In this document: one piece after another, positions 50,994 through 60,502 of the stretch
Numbering within the stretch: position 1 is the stretch's first letter
Layout of the letters: the number at the start of each line of letters is the position of its first letter
NCBI GenBank assembly: GCA_965267355.1
Contig: OZ253956.1
Coordinates: 2,728,001 to 2,792,000 of the forward strand
Reading direction: 5' to 3'
Source of the DNA: GCA-002793235 sp965267355
GTDB lineage: Bacteria > Bacteroidota > Bacteroidia > Flavobacteriales_E > Vicingaceae
Length of the DNA: 64,000 nt
The notes under the pieces: model-generated
The model's database searches: none
Told to the model about the DNA's origin: nothing
What the model saw: the letters and a program-made list of their open reading frames with translations, nothing else
Translations under genes and position numbers: made by a program

Positions 50994-52088
50994 TCAGCCT
51001 TTGTAAAATGGCATCTTTACCACTTTAGCTTTAATGTTTTTATTTCTAATTGCTATGTAAATTTCAGAATCAATTTTAGCGTGCTCTGCTTTTACATACC
51101 CCATTCCAATGGCTTTATTTAAAGATGGAGCCATAGTTCCACTTGTTACTTCTCCTATTTCTTTTCCATCTGCATCAACTATTTTGTAATGCTGACGAGG
51201 AATACCTCTTTCTAATAATTCAAAACCAACTAGCTTTCTGCTTACTCCATTTTCTTTCTGAGCCTTTAAGTTATCAGAGTTTACAAAATCCTTAGTGAAT
51301 TTGGTAATCCATCCTAAACCAGCCTCAATTGGGGAAGTTTTATCATTTATGTCATTTCCATATAAACAGAATCCCATTTCTAATCTTAATGTATCTCTAC
51401 AAGCTAAACCTGCCATTTTCATATCAACAGCTTTACCAGCTTCTTGAATGGCATCCCAAATCTTATCAGCATCTTCATTTCTGAAATAAACTTCATATCC
51501 TCCAGCACCAGTATAACCTGTTGTAGATATTATCACATTATCAACCCCTGCAAAAGTTCCCCTTTGTACGGTATAATAAACCATCTCCAAATCCATATTG
51601 GTTAAGGGTTGTAACATTTTTTGTGCGTTAGGACCTTGTACTGCTAATAAAGAAATGTTATCAGAAATGTTTTTAATTTCTACACCTGTAGAATTGTGAG
51701 CAACTACCCAATCCCAATCTTTATCTACATTAGCTCCATTTACTACCAACATGTATTCTTGGTTATCTAATTGATAAACCAATAAATCATCAACAATACC
51801 TCCATCATTATTCGGGAAACAAGAATACTGCACTTTACCTGGAACCAACTTAGCAGCATCATTAGAAGTGATTCTCTGAATTAAATCTAAAGCACCTTCA
51901 CCAGTTACCATAAACTCGCCCATGTGAGACACATCAAACACTCCAACATTGTTTCTCACATTCAAGTGTTCGTCTGTTAAACCTGTATATTGCAAAGGCA
52001 TATTAAACCCCGCAAAAGGAACCATTTTTGCACCTAAATCAATGTGTTTTTGTTTAAGTGCTATATCTTTTAGTGCTGTTGCTTCCAT
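50994..52088 (-). CDS. gcvT: Glycine cleavage system aminomethyltransferase (T protein)
   Basis: GcvT moves the aminomethyl group from the H protein to tetrahydrofolate, releasing ammonia. The 364-residue protein has the N-terminal GAKMVPFAGFNMPLQYTGL minus its end, GVFDVSHMGEF, the folate site with CRDTLRLEMGFCLYGND minus its start, and C-terminal GEVTSGTMAPSLNKAIGMGYV in part. Promoter TACATTTG lies 19 bases upstream. The genes for the H and P proteins are not in the window. Confidence 0.95.
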   Translation of the reverse strand: MEATALKDIALKQKHIDLGAKMVPFAGFNMPLQYTGLTDEHLNVRNNVGVFDVSHMGEFMVTGEGALDLIQRITSNDAAKLVPGKVQYSCFPNNDGGIVDDLLVYQLDNQEYMLVVNGANVDKDWDWVVAHNSTGVEIKNISDNISLLAVQGPNAQKMLQPLTNMDLEMVYYTVQRGTFAGVDNVIISTTGYTGAGGYEVYFRNEDADKIWDAIQEAGKAVDMKMAGLACRDTLRLEMGFCLYGNDINDKTSPIEAGLGWITKFTKDFVNSDNLKAQKENGVSRKLVGFELLERGIPRQHYKIVDADGKEIGEVTSGTMAPSLNKAIGMGYVKAEHAKIDSEIYIAIRNKNIKAKVVKMPFYKG

Positions 52089-52107
52089 AGAGAATAATTT
52101 AGAGCAA

Positions 52108-52115
52108 CAAATGTA
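52108..52115 (-). promoter_or_regulatory. Predicted -7 promoter element of gcvT
   Basis: The minus strand reads TACATTTG, 19 bases before the gcvT ATG. Confidence 0.6.
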
Positions 52116-52147
52116 AAGATAAATACGATAAATCCTAAAAGATTCTA

Positions 52148-54037
52148 CTACTTGTCGAGTTGTTCGTAAACTGAGTTATTACTTTTAAACTCAGGTACGA
52201 TTTGTTTCATTTGCTTTACAATAAGCTTATTGTCTTGCTGATTGAAACACGCGATTAGTTCAGTGATGTTTTTACTGATATCGTTAAAGTCGTACTCTTT
52301 TACTTTAGCAATCATGATTTGCTGATGATGTGTAGGTAAGGTATTCTCTTCTGTTGCCAATAGTTCTTCATACAATTTCTCACCAGGTCTTAGGCCAGTG
52401 TATGTTATTTTAATGTCTTTATCTAAAGTTAAACCTGATAGTTTTACCATCTTTTTAGCTAAATCAACAATTTTAACTGACTCACCCATATCAAAAATGA
52501 ATATTTCTCCTCCCTCTCCTGCAGCACCAGCTTCAAGCACCAATTGACAAGCTTCAGGGATGGTCATAAAAAATCTGGTAATCTCTGGATGAGTAATGGT
52601 AATTGGACCTCCATTTTCTATTTGTTGTCTAAAACGAGGGATTACCGAACCATTTGAACCTAGTACATTACCAAACCTTGTAGTAACAAACTTTGTAGTA
52701 CTCGTTTTATTAAGCGATTGTGTATAAATTTCAGCAATACGCTTACTTGCTCCCATTACATTAGTAGGGTTTACAGCCTTATCGGTAGAAATCATAACAA
52801 ACTTTTCGGCTTTATGCTTAACTGCTAAATCAGCACAGTTTTTTGTCCCTAAAACATTGGTAAGAATTGATTCTGATGGATTGTTTTCCATCATAGGCAC
52901 ATGCTTGTATGCTGCTGCATGAAAAACAATTTGAGGTTTGAAAGTGTTAAAAACATTTTTTAGTCTTTCAGTATTTCTGATGTCTGCTATTACTATTTCG
53001 TAAGCTTGTTTTAACGAGCTGTCCTTTAACTCCATCTCCATATCGTAAAGCGGAGATTCCGCCTGATCTAACAGAATTACTTTTTTAGGTTTAAAATTGA
53101 TGACTTGCCTCACTATCTCGCTACCAATACTTCCGGCAGCTCCTGTAATTAAAATGGTTTTGTTGGTCAATTCTTGTTCAATTTTTTGTCTATCCAACTT
53201 AATGGCATTTCTGCCTAACAAATCTTCAATCTGTACTTTTTTAATTTGTTTAACACTCAACTCTCCGTTAATCCAATTAGTTACTGGAGGTACATTTAAA
53301 ACATTTGTATCGTGTTTTAAACAAATATCTACAATCTCCTTTTTACGATTTGCAGTTATTTTCTGAATGGAGATAATTACCTGAGAAACATCATTTTTTT
53401 CTATTAAACCATCTAACTTGCTATAGCCAACAATAGGAATGCCCTCTAAGGTTTTTCCTTCTTTTTTACTATCATCATCAATAAATGCAAGCACTTTGTA
53501 TTTTAGCCCTGCGTCTCTATCTAAAGTTCTTTTAGTAATGATACCCGATTCCCCAGCTCCATAAATAATCACATTACTCTTTTCTTTATAAGGATTTACT
53601 AACTCTGTGTACATTGCTTTAAACAACACTCTTAGAGTAATCATCAAAAACAATGTTGACATGTAATCAATTATTATGATGGAAAACGGCAATGGAAATC
53701 TCCCATCAATCCCATAATAAAATACAAGGTTTACCAGCACAAATAACACACTGCCTGATGTAATGGTTACAAATATTCGCTGAGAATCTTTAGAGCTGGT
53801 ATGCTTAATAATTCCCTTGTAAATTTTAGAAATAAGAAAACTTACTGCTCTTACACTTAGAATAACATAAAAAACGAACGCTATATCATCAGTGGTCATT
53901 ACCGATGGATGTGGCATAGCAAAGTTAAATCTAACTAAAAAAGCTATAACAATAGAAAAGAAACAGATTAATAAATCAATAAAAAAGATAATCCATCTCG
54001 GAATGTTCTTTTGAAATAATATGTTAATTATTTTCAT
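52148..54037 (-). CDS. Membrane-bound nucleotide-sugar 4,6-dehydratase (CapD/WbpM/FlaA1-like)
   Basis: A 629-residue protein of the polysaccharide-biosynthesis dehydratase family. Four N-terminal membrane helices (about 10-130) are followed by two Rossmann regions, VIIYGAGESGIITKRTL (about 165) and the catalytic TILITGAAGSIGSEIVRQV minus its end (about 295). The catalytic strip STDKAVNPTNVMGASKR keeps the lysine but has Met where classical SDRs have Tyr, as in this subfamily. It likely makes UDP-4-keto-6-deoxy-HexNAc for bacillosamine- or quinovosamine-type sugars. Last gene of the glycan cluster. Confidence 0.9.
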   Translation of the reverse strand: MKIINILFQKNIPRWIIFFIDLLICFFSIVIAFLVRFNFAMPHPSVMTTDDIAFVFYVILSVRAVSFLISKIYKGIIKHTSSKDSQRIFVTITSGSVLFVLVNLVFYYGIDGRFPLPFSIIIIDYMSTLFLMITLRVLFKAMYTELVNPYKEKSNVIIYGAGESGIITKRTLDRDAGLKYKVLAFIDDDSKKEGKTLEGIPIVGYSKLDGLIEKNDVSQVIISIQKITANRKKEIVDICLKHDTNVLNVPPVTNWINGELSVKQIKKVQIEDLLGRNAIKLDRQKIEQELTNKTILITGAAGSIGSEIVRQVINFKPKKVILLDQAESPLYDMEMELKDSSLKQAYEIVIADIRNTERLKNVFNTFKPQIVFHAAAYKHVPMMENNPSESILTNVLGTKNCADLAVKHKAEKFVMISTDKAVNPTNVMGASKRIAEIYTQSLNKTSTTKFVTTRFGNVLGSNGSVIPRFRQQIENGGPITITHPEITRFFMTIPEACQLVLEAGAAGEGGEIFIFDMGESVKIVDLAKKMVKLSGLTLDKDIKITYTGLRPGEKLYEELLATEENTLPTHHQQIMIAKVKEYDFNDISKNITELIACFNQQDNKLIVKQMKQIVPEFKSNNSVYEQLDK

Positions 54038-54038
54038 C

Positions 54039-55259
54039 CTACAAATTTCCTTTATCTTTTATAATTTCAAAGCAAAGTACTGAATTAAAAAACGCATAAA
54101 ACAAAACTCCTGCCTGAGTTTCTAACATTGATTCTGAAAAAAAGTTGATGGCAACAATTAATAAGAAAAAAAGATATAAATATGACTTTGTTTTTACTGC
54201 CTTGATTAATGGAAATATTAGACTTAGTAATAACACTAAAAAACCAACAACACCTAATGTAACAAACACTTGTAAAAATTCATTATGAGCATTAAAGTTT
54301 TGCTCTAGTGCATTCGTAATTCCTCTTTTTTCATATTCATTACGTAATTCATTTTTTATGTCTCCAGTGCCCACACCTAGAATAAAATTATTTTTGACTA
54401 CTTCAGCCGAAGATTCCCAAATTAGCATGCGGATAGCTGTACTGTTAAAAGTATCATTTCCTTGATTGGTAGTAAATGCCTGAACAAAATTATCAACTCT
54501 ACTTTTAAGATTAGGCACATAACTATTTATCACAAAAATGGAAATAAGAAAAATTGCAACTCCTGAGACTCCTACTGCATACTTTTTTCGGATAAAAATG
54601 GTATAAATAATTAACCCAAAAACAATCAGTAATAGAGTAAGTATTCCTGTTTTAGATGCTAACAAGACTACAATCACACTAAAAAAAACAATAAGAACAA
54701 GAGATATTGCTTTCGTAAACAGATAGTTAGTTTGCTTCTTTTTAAACAAACTAATAAGCAACCAACAAATTGCAATATTCAGATACATTGAAATATAACT
54801 GGTATGGACAAATACCGCAAACTTTTCATAAAAAAAGGTATTTTCTCCATAAGTAAAATACAACGAAAATGATCTTGTAAGCATATAAACAGATGAATAC
54901 ACCAAACCAACTGTAAGTGCTATAAATAAATGTGACACTTCTTTTTTATTGTATGGCTTGCTTGCAATAAGCAAAGGAAAGATTAGAAGAGATAACTTAA
55001 CTTCCAAATCAAACCACGCTGCATCCATATTAGTTGTATAGGTTAAACCTATAACATGAAGAAAATAAAACCCAACGAATAGTAAAGCATATTTACTGCT
55101 TGTAACCTTTTTTATCTTCTTGACAAGGTTACCCTCTATCAGCCAATTAAGCAATAAAAGAACTATAAGAATTGGTGTAAACTTTTTAAATGGTAATGAA
55201 AAGGCAATTAAGATACCTAAGTAATAATGTAGTTTGTTATGTATTTCAATTCTATTCAA
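54039..55259 (-). CDS. O-antigen ligase-like polymerase/ligase
   Basis: A 406-residue integral membrane protein with about eleven helices and the large periplasmic loop typical of the WaaL/Wzy superfamily. Family text: ILGVGTGDIKNELRNEYEKR minus its end, NAHNEFLQVFVTLGVVGFLV in part, where AHNEFLQ with its conserved His is diagnostic. It joins finished glycan to a lipid or protein acceptor, or polymerises repeat units. It overlaps the initiating transferase gene by eight bases. Ligase versus polymerase cannot be told from sequence alone. Confidence 0.82.
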   Translation of the reverse strand: MNRIEIHNKLHYYLGILIAFSLPFKKFTPILIVLLLLNWLIEGNLVKKIKKVTSSKYALLFVGFYFLHVIGLTYTTNMDAAWFDLEVKLSLLIFPLLIASKPYNKKEVSHLFIALTVGLVYSSVYMLTRSFSLYFTYGENTFFYEKFAVFVHTSYISMYLNIAICWLLISLFKKKQTNYLFTKAISLVLIVFFSVIVVLLASKTGILTLLLIVFGLIIYTIFIRKKYAVGVSGVAIFLISIFVINSYVPNLKSRVDNFVQAFTTNQGNDTFNSTAIRMLIWESSAEVVKNNFILGVGTGDIKNELRNEYEKRGITNALEQNFNAHNEFLQVFVTLGVVGFLVLLLSLIFPLIKAVKTKSYLYLFFLLIVAINFFSESMLETQAGVLFYAFFNSVLCFEIIKDKGNL

Positions 55260-56220
55260 ATGCTTTTCTAGTTTCTACTAAGAAGTATATCACCAACAAA
55301 AATACTATTGCAATTATTAAATTAATGCCTGGATGAAAAGTACTAAAGTAAACCAACGCGAATAATAAAGTATTAATCAGCAGTACACCTAATGTTGTTG
55401 CCTGATGACTCCAACCTGACTGAACCGCTCTCTGATAAGCGTGCTTTTTATGAGGTTGAGTAATTTTTTCTTTATTGATAAATCTTCTTAACAAGGTAAT
55501 CGTAGCATCAAACCAATAAACTGAAGTTAACACTAAGCCATTAAAAATGGAGAGCTCACCATTGTTGTTGTAAAAAACAAGTAACACAGCTACGGTAAAC
55601 CCTAAAATAGTACTACCTATGTCACCCATAAAAATTTTGGCTTTACCCCAATTCCATGGAATGAACCCTAGAATTGAAGCAGCAAAAGCCAATAGCAGGT
55701 AATCGTTTACAAAACAAAACAGCGATAATGCAAAAAATAATGCCCCACTACTTGAGTAGCCATTTATACCATCAATAAAGTTGTAAAGATTTATAAACCA
55801 TACAACTCCAAAAAATGCTATGACGTTAAGCAAAATAGCATTCTGAATTACGATAAAGCCGAAATCAATTTCTTGTAAACCCCCTACAAAATACAAGGCT
55901 GCTATTGTTGTTATTGCTTGTACCAGTATCCTTGGCAAGGATTTTAGGGTATATATATCATCCAAAAAACTAATGATAGATATTAGTACTCCCGATATTA
56001 AAGCATAGTATAAGTTAGGTTGAACCCCTTCAAAAAAATGCAAATAACTAATGCTTCCAAACCAAGTTAGAATAATTGCTAACCCTCCGCCTCTTGGCGT
56101 TGGTATATCATGTGAGCTTCTCTCATTAGGTATATCCACCAACATTTTTTTTACAGCAACCCTCTTTACCACATAAGTTAATATGAATGAAAGAATAAAT
56201 ATAAGTGCGTAAAAAATCAT
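55252..56220 (-). CDS. Undecaprenyl-phosphate sugar-1-phosphate transferase (WecA/MraY/WbpL-like)
   Basis: A 322-residue multi-helix membrane enzyme that attaches the first sugar phosphate to undecaprenyl phosphate. Diagnostic motifs: VDIPNERSSHDIPTPRGGG, SFLDDIYTLKSLPRILVQ, NLYNFIDGINGYSSSGA and KIFMGDIGSTILGF, with the magnesium-binding aspartates, and the HKKHAYQRAVQSGWSHQ segment. It is probably the initiator of the glycan made by this cluster. It is translationally linked to the O-antigen ligase-like gene by an eight-base overlap. Confidence 0.92.
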   Translation of the reverse strand: MIFYALIFILSFILTYVVKRVAVKKMLVDIPNERSSHDIPTPRGGGLAIILTWFGSISYLHFFEGVQPNLYYALISGVLISIISFLDDIYTLKSLPRILVQAITTIAALYFVGGLQEIDFGFIVIQNAILLNVIAFFGVVWFINLYNFIDGINGYSSSGALFFALSLFCFVNDYLLLAFAASILGFIPWNWGKAKIFMGDIGSTILGFTVAVLLVFYNNNGELSIFNGLVLTSVYWFDATITLLRRFINKEKITQPHKKHAYQRAVQSGWSHQATTLGVLLINTLLFALVYFSTFHPGINLIIAIVFLLVIYFLVETRKAFE

Positions 56221-56223
56221 AAA

Positions 56224-57135
56224 CTATTTTTGGTTATACATCCCTTTTATCATTTCAAGAATACCTTGATTCAACATATTTTCTGGTTTGTATTTTAAAG
56301 CTATAATAGTAGTTTTAATATCAATAGTTGAATCGGATATTAATTTAAAGTACAACCCTGGTTTTACAGTTTTTAATAAACCTAAGCCTAATTTTGTCAC
56401 TGAAAACAATTTACTCTTTTGTTGTAATGCTTCAGCAATTATTTTACACAATTCTGATGTGCTAATTGGATGATTATCACTAACTAAAAAGATACCTTTA
56501 CAATTACTGCTAATAGAAGCATCAATAAACCCAATCAAATTATCAATATGTATAAAATCTCTTTGATTAGTCACATTTTTAAAAGGCAAGGGAATGCCTT
56601 TTTCCACTAGCTTAATCAACTTCATCATATTGCCAGGAGCATCCTTTTTTCCATAAATCATTGGAGGTCTAAATACCACCACATCAAATTGGTTATCCCC
56701 CATCTCTATAAGAGCATTATCAGCAGCAAGTTTTGATTTCCCATAAGGTGTTAACGGACTTTCTTTTGTTTCTGGAGTAATGTGGTTTTGGTTGCCATAA
56801 ACAGCAATGGTACTCAATTGAATAAACTTTTCCACTCCAGCTTCTTTAGCTTTAACCGCTATATCAACTGCCAGTTTGTTATTGATCTCATCATAAACAT
56901 TATCAGCTACTTTTATGATTTGGTGTACTATGGCAGCACAATTTATAACAACATCTACCCCTTCAAAATCTAAAACTTTTAACTCTGAAAAATCTTTTTT
57001 TATTAGTTCATTAACAAAACCAGTAGTTGACCTTGATACAACTTTAATAGCATATTTATCTTGATGTAAACGAATAAAATTTCTGGCAACAAAACTGCTA
57101 CCACCAATAATTAATATTTGTTTACCGCTACTCAT
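56224..57135 (-). CDS. NAD-dependent epimerase/dehydratase (nucleotide-sugar modifying)
   Basis: A 303-residue extended SDR. The NAD-binding start IIGGSSFVARNFIR is unusual (GGSSFVA in place of the common GxxGxxG). The catalytic Tyr-Lys pair is in TPYGKSKLAADNAL, and FRPPMIYGKKDAPGNMMKL is the substrate-side strand. It may reduce or epimerise a UDP-sugar such as a 4-keto-6-deoxy-HexNAc, which fits next to a WecA-type enzyme and the CapD-type dehydratase. The specific sugar is not determined. It shares one base with the next gene upstream. Confidence 0.82.
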   Translation of the reverse strand: MSSGKQILIIGGSSFVARNFIRLHQDKYAIKVVSRSTTGFVNELIKKDFSELKVLDFEGVDVVINCAAIVHQIIKVADNVYDEINNKLAVDIAVKAKEAGVEKFIQLSTIAVYGNQNHITPETKESPLTPYGKSKLAADNALIEMGDNQFDVVVFRPPMIYGKKDAPGNMMKLIKLVEKGIPLPFKNVTNQRDFIHIDNLIGFIDASISSNCKGIFLVSDNHPISTSELCKIIAEALQQKSKLFSVTKLGLGLLKTVKPGLYFKLISDSTIDIKTTIIALKYKPENMLNQGILEMIKGMYNQK

Positions 57136-57893
57136 TATTCTTTTTTTAAATATTGAAGTAACTTAGGAAGTAATCGGTATAGAGGATACAAAAAAGAAAC
57201 TGATAAGTTGTTTATTTTAAAAGCTTTGTAACACTCTATATTTTGATTATAGATATTTTTAAAGCTTTGATTTGTTGCTCCTCCCAATCTCATTTTCACA
57301 ATAGCTTCTGGTAAATAGCAAGATGAAATTTTATGCCTCTCTAAAAACCTTAACATCAACTCAAAATCAGCCGCTAGTTTAAAATCTAAATTAAAGTACC
57401 CGTATTTTTCATAAATCTCTTTTTTCACAATAAAAGTGGGGTGAGCAGGGTGCCAGCCTTTTTTGAAAGAGTCTTCTACAAATGGTTTCGATTTCCAATA
57501 CCTAACTTGTTTGTTTGGTGGATTTTCTTCAACATAAATTAAATCCGCCTGAATACTGTCTGTTTTAGTTTCATTAAGCTTTTTAACAACATTACTAATG
57601 GCTTCATTATGTATATAAAAATCATCAGAATTGATTAATGCTAAATAATCCCCTGTTGCTGCCTGGAAACCTTTATTCATTGCATCATAAATCCCTTTAT
57701 CAGGCTCACTAATTATCTTAGTTATTTTATCTCCATAAGATTTTACAATATCTAAGGTTTCATCTGTAGAAGCACCATCTATAATAATGTATTCAATATT
57801 GTCATAAGTCTGATTAACTACCGATTCAATAGCTGTTCGGATGTGTTTTGCACTATTAAAACAAACTGTTACTATGCTAATTTTCAAACTCAT
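57135..57893 (-). CDS. Family 2 glycosyltransferase
   Basis: A 252-residue GT-A glycosyltransferase without membrane helices. Motifs: ISIVTVCFNSAKHIRTAIES, the nucleotide-binding IIIDGASTDETLDIV and the acidic ALINSDDFYIHNEA, followed by the acceptor-side AADFELMLRFLERHKI. It should add one sugar to the growing lipid-linked oligosaccharide on the cytoplasmic face. Sugar and linkage are unknown. Confidence 0.88.
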   Translation of the reverse strand: MSLKISIVTVCFNSAKHIRTAIESVVNQTYDNIEYIIIDGASTDETLDIVKSYGDKITKIISEPDKGIYDAMNKGFQAATGDYLALINSDDFYIHNEAISNVVKKLNETKTDSIQADLIYVEENPPNKQVRYWKSKPFVEDSFKKGWHPAHPTFIVKKEIYEKYGYFNLDFKLAADFELMLRFLERHKISSCYLPEAIVKMRLGGATNQSFKNIYNQNIECYKAFKINNLSVSFLYPLYRLLPKLLQYLKKE

Positions 57894-57898
57894 TAATT

Positions 57899-59761
57899 CT
57901 ATTTAGAATCCATCACAACATTTACCTCATTGGTAAATACAACTTCATCATTTTGTAATTCATAAAAACCTGTTCGCAACTCTTCAAAAGGGTATTTGCT
58001 TATCGTTTTCATTACAAATAACTGATTTTTAAATTCATTTCCTGTATAAACACATTGATGCTTATTCACATTGAAATCTTGAATTAACTCATTTTGTGGT
58101 AATCCGGTTAATAGGTTTTTATTTTTTGGAGCAATACGCAAATAAATATTAGCGGGTGTTGTATTAAGCATTGTTGTATCAATCTGATATAAAATAGATT
58201 GTTCATAAACATAGCATTTGATTTTATCTGTTTCATAAGAATTAGTTGCTTTCTGTTTAAAATCAGTTATCTGTTCATCATTTATTTTAAAATTATAAGT
58301 CAATGCCACATAGGCTTCAATACCCAATCCATGTTTTAAATGATTATTCGTCCAATCCATTTGATCTTTTTCGCCAATCTCTAAAATATAATATGGTGAG
58401 TTTGACATATCACAAGCCTTATTATAAGTATTGGTTTGCAATCGCATTATTTCTTGTATAGTAATATAAGATGGTTGGTATAAAGGCTCAACAAAGATGG
58501 TATCATTTGGATTAGTATTTTTAACCGATAACAGGTGTTCTACCCTTTCATCTGCACTCTTACTATATTTTATTACTTCTGGAATTTCATTTTTTGATAC
58601 ATAAACTAGCATTACAATCAGAAACAATGAAGAAAAAATACTTAGTCCATAAAACCATTTATATGGTTTTAGAAATCTATACCCTGTGTAAATTAAGACA
58701 ACAACAGTAAATAAAATAATAAGAAAGCTAATAAAAACATACGATCTTGTTGGACCAATAGCACTAATTGCATAGGCTGAAGGTGCATTACTTAAAAATA
58801 TGATTACCAACAACAATGCAGGTGCTCCAAGCAAGACTAAAAAGTAATTAACTTTAGGTAGCTTAACCTTTTCTTTAATTAATGCACCCAACAATAACAA
58901 TGGTGGAATAATAGCAACAAAATATGGTAATTTATAAAGAGCATGTCGTAACATATACCAAAATGCCACTTTGGTAATGTAATATATTCCCATAATGTCG
59001 GTAGTCTGGTTAGCAGCTCCCATTCTCACCTTATTACCTGGTGCTAAAATGGTAATAATAAAACTAATGGCACAAAATGTTAAGGCTATCAAAAGTTTAA
59101 TATTCTGCTTGTTTTTTAATGCTTTTTTAATGTTAAAGCGTACTCTAATTGAGTTTAAAAACAAAAGCAAACCCAAAGCTGCAGAAGCTAAAATACCAAC
59201 ATGCTCCGAAGAACTTCCTACATAAATGAATGATAAGGCAATCAACCAATAATGCAATTTCTTATGTTGTGGTTGTAATATATATCCCATCCCAAACAAG
59301 GCAAATAGAATACCTCCAAAATACATAGGTGAAACCGTAATCCAATAAAAGGTGTTAAACTCCAAAGAGGTAAAAACTAATGTGCTAAATATGAGTGTAC
59401 TAAAATTGAGTAAGTAAAGTTTAGAAAGTGGGAAACATATTTTTAATATCTTATAAATTGATAGTATAAACAAAACCGAAATCCCAACAGTATAAAACAT
59501 CAAATTGGGAATTACTTTGTAAATAGAAAGGACAGTATTTACAACAAATTGAGGGCAAAATCTCCCTTGCCATGCATCATACCAATAAGTAAAAGGGCTA
59601 AGAAAACCATGTTCTCGCATGTGCCCCATAAAGGCAAAATCATCTCCTGATAATCGGTTGTAATACCCTAAAACAAAAATGTAAGTCAAAAAAAGAATAT
59701 TATACAAACTCAATGTAAGTATAAAACCATTTTCTGCTAATGATTTTTTACCCTGATTCAT
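57899..59761 (-). CDS. DUF6056-type polytopic membrane protein
   Basis: A 620-residue membrane protein with about a dozen helices and a C-terminal soluble region (about 430-620). The early loop YYNRLSGDDFAFMGHMREH and FTYWYDAWQGRFCPQFV, rich in acidic and aromatic residues, resembles the DUF6056 pattern and the catalytic loop of GT-C glycosyltransferases. I infer a lipid-linked sugar-dependent glycosyltransferase working in the periplasm, but no biochemical function is established. It lies between methyltransferase and glycosyltransferase genes of the cluster. Confidence 0.7.
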   Translation of the reverse strand: MNQGKKSLAENGFILTLSLYNILFLTYIFVLGYYNRLSGDDFAFMGHMREHGFLSPFTYWYDAWQGRFCPQFVVNTVLSIYKVIPNLMFYTVGISVLFILSIYKILKICFPLSKLYLLNFSTLIFSTLVFTSLEFNTFYWITVSPMYFGGILFALFGMGYILQPQHKKLHYWLIALSFIYVGSSSEHVGILASAALGLLLFLNSIRVRFNIKKALKNKQNIKLLIALTFCAISFIITILAPGNKVRMGAANQTTDIMGIYYITKVAFWYMLRHALYKLPYFVAIIPPLLLLGALIKEKVKLPKVNYFLVLLGAPALLLVIIFLSNAPSAYAISAIGPTRSYVFISFLIILFTVVVLIYTGYRFLKPYKWFYGLSIFSSLFLIVMLVYVSKNEIPEVIKYSKSADERVEHLLSVKNTNPNDTIFVEPLYQPSYITIQEIMRLQTNTYNKACDMSNSPYYILEIGEKDQMDWTNNHLKHGLGIEAYVALTYNFKINDEQITDFKQKATNSYETDKIKCYVYEQSILYQIDTTMLNTTPANIYLRIAPKNKNLLTGLPQNELIQDFNVNKHQCVYTGNEFKNQLFVMKTISKYPFEELRTGFYELQNDEVVFTNEVNVVMDSK

Positions 59762-59764
59762 TTT

Positions 59765-60502
59765 CTATTTTTTACCTATGTATAAAAATGAAACCCCAAA
59801 TGGAAACGTAATGGACTTTAACAAATGGTATTCTGTTAAAAATATAGCCTTAAAGATTTTATTAATAAAAGAATCTTTGCTAAAAGCTGAAAAATCTGAA
59901 CCAGTGTCTTTCTTTTTGTAGTTTGGGAACAAATTGACTATAGACCTAAATATGAAAATAGGAAGAAATAGAAAAAAGTTAAAATAGGTTTTATGAACCG
60001 TTTGTAATTTATCAAACAACCTTAATATCTGTTTTTTCTTATATCTTCTAAAATGAAAATTAACCTCATCATGTCTACTCCACAAAGACATAAACGCTGG
60101 TACTGTTATAAAGTTTAATCCGCCTTTTTTGGTAACTCTATTCATTTCTGCCACACCAAGTTTATCGTCTTCTACATGTTCTATCACATCAAAAGCACAT
60201 ACTAAATCATAAGATTCATCAGCAAAAGGTAATTCTGTAATGGATGCATTAATAATATCAATACCCAACATCTCTGAAGTAAACCGACAACAATCCTTAT
60301 CGTACTCAACCGAAGTTACATCTCCATACTTTGATAACAATTCAGTAGAATAACCAGTAGCAACACCAATATTCAGTATTTTAAGGTCTTTTTTACCTTT
60401 CAAGTTCCTACCTAAAAAATAGTCGATAATCTTATACCTAACTACAAACCACCAGTTTTCACGTTCAAAATGGTAATATTCTTTGTAATAGTCTTTATTC
60501 AT
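59765..60502 (-). CDS. Class I SAM-dependent methyltransferase
   Basis: A 245-residue methyltransferase. Motif I ILNIGVATGYSTELLSKYG binds SAM and SYDLVCAFDVIEHVED is the motif II/III region; N-terminal YYHFERENWWFVVRY is common in methyltransferases of glycan clusters. The C-terminal part has a hydrophobic segment (about 170-195) that may touch the membrane. It probably methylates a sugar or lipid-linked glycan; the target is unknown. It overlaps the following glycosyltransferase gene by eight bases. Confidence 0.82.
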   Translation of the reverse strand: MNKDYYKEYYHFERENWWFVVRYKIIDYFLGRNLKGKKDLKILNIGVATGYSTELLSKYGDVTSVEYDKDCCRFTSEMLGIDIINASITELPFADESYDLVCAFDVIEHVEDDKLGVAEMNRVTKKGGLNFITVPAFMSLWSRHDEVNFHFRRYKKKQILRLFDKLQTVHKTYFNFFLFLPIFIFRSIVNLFPNYKKKDTGSDFSAFSKDSFINKIFKAIFLTEYHLLKSITFPFGVSFLYIGKK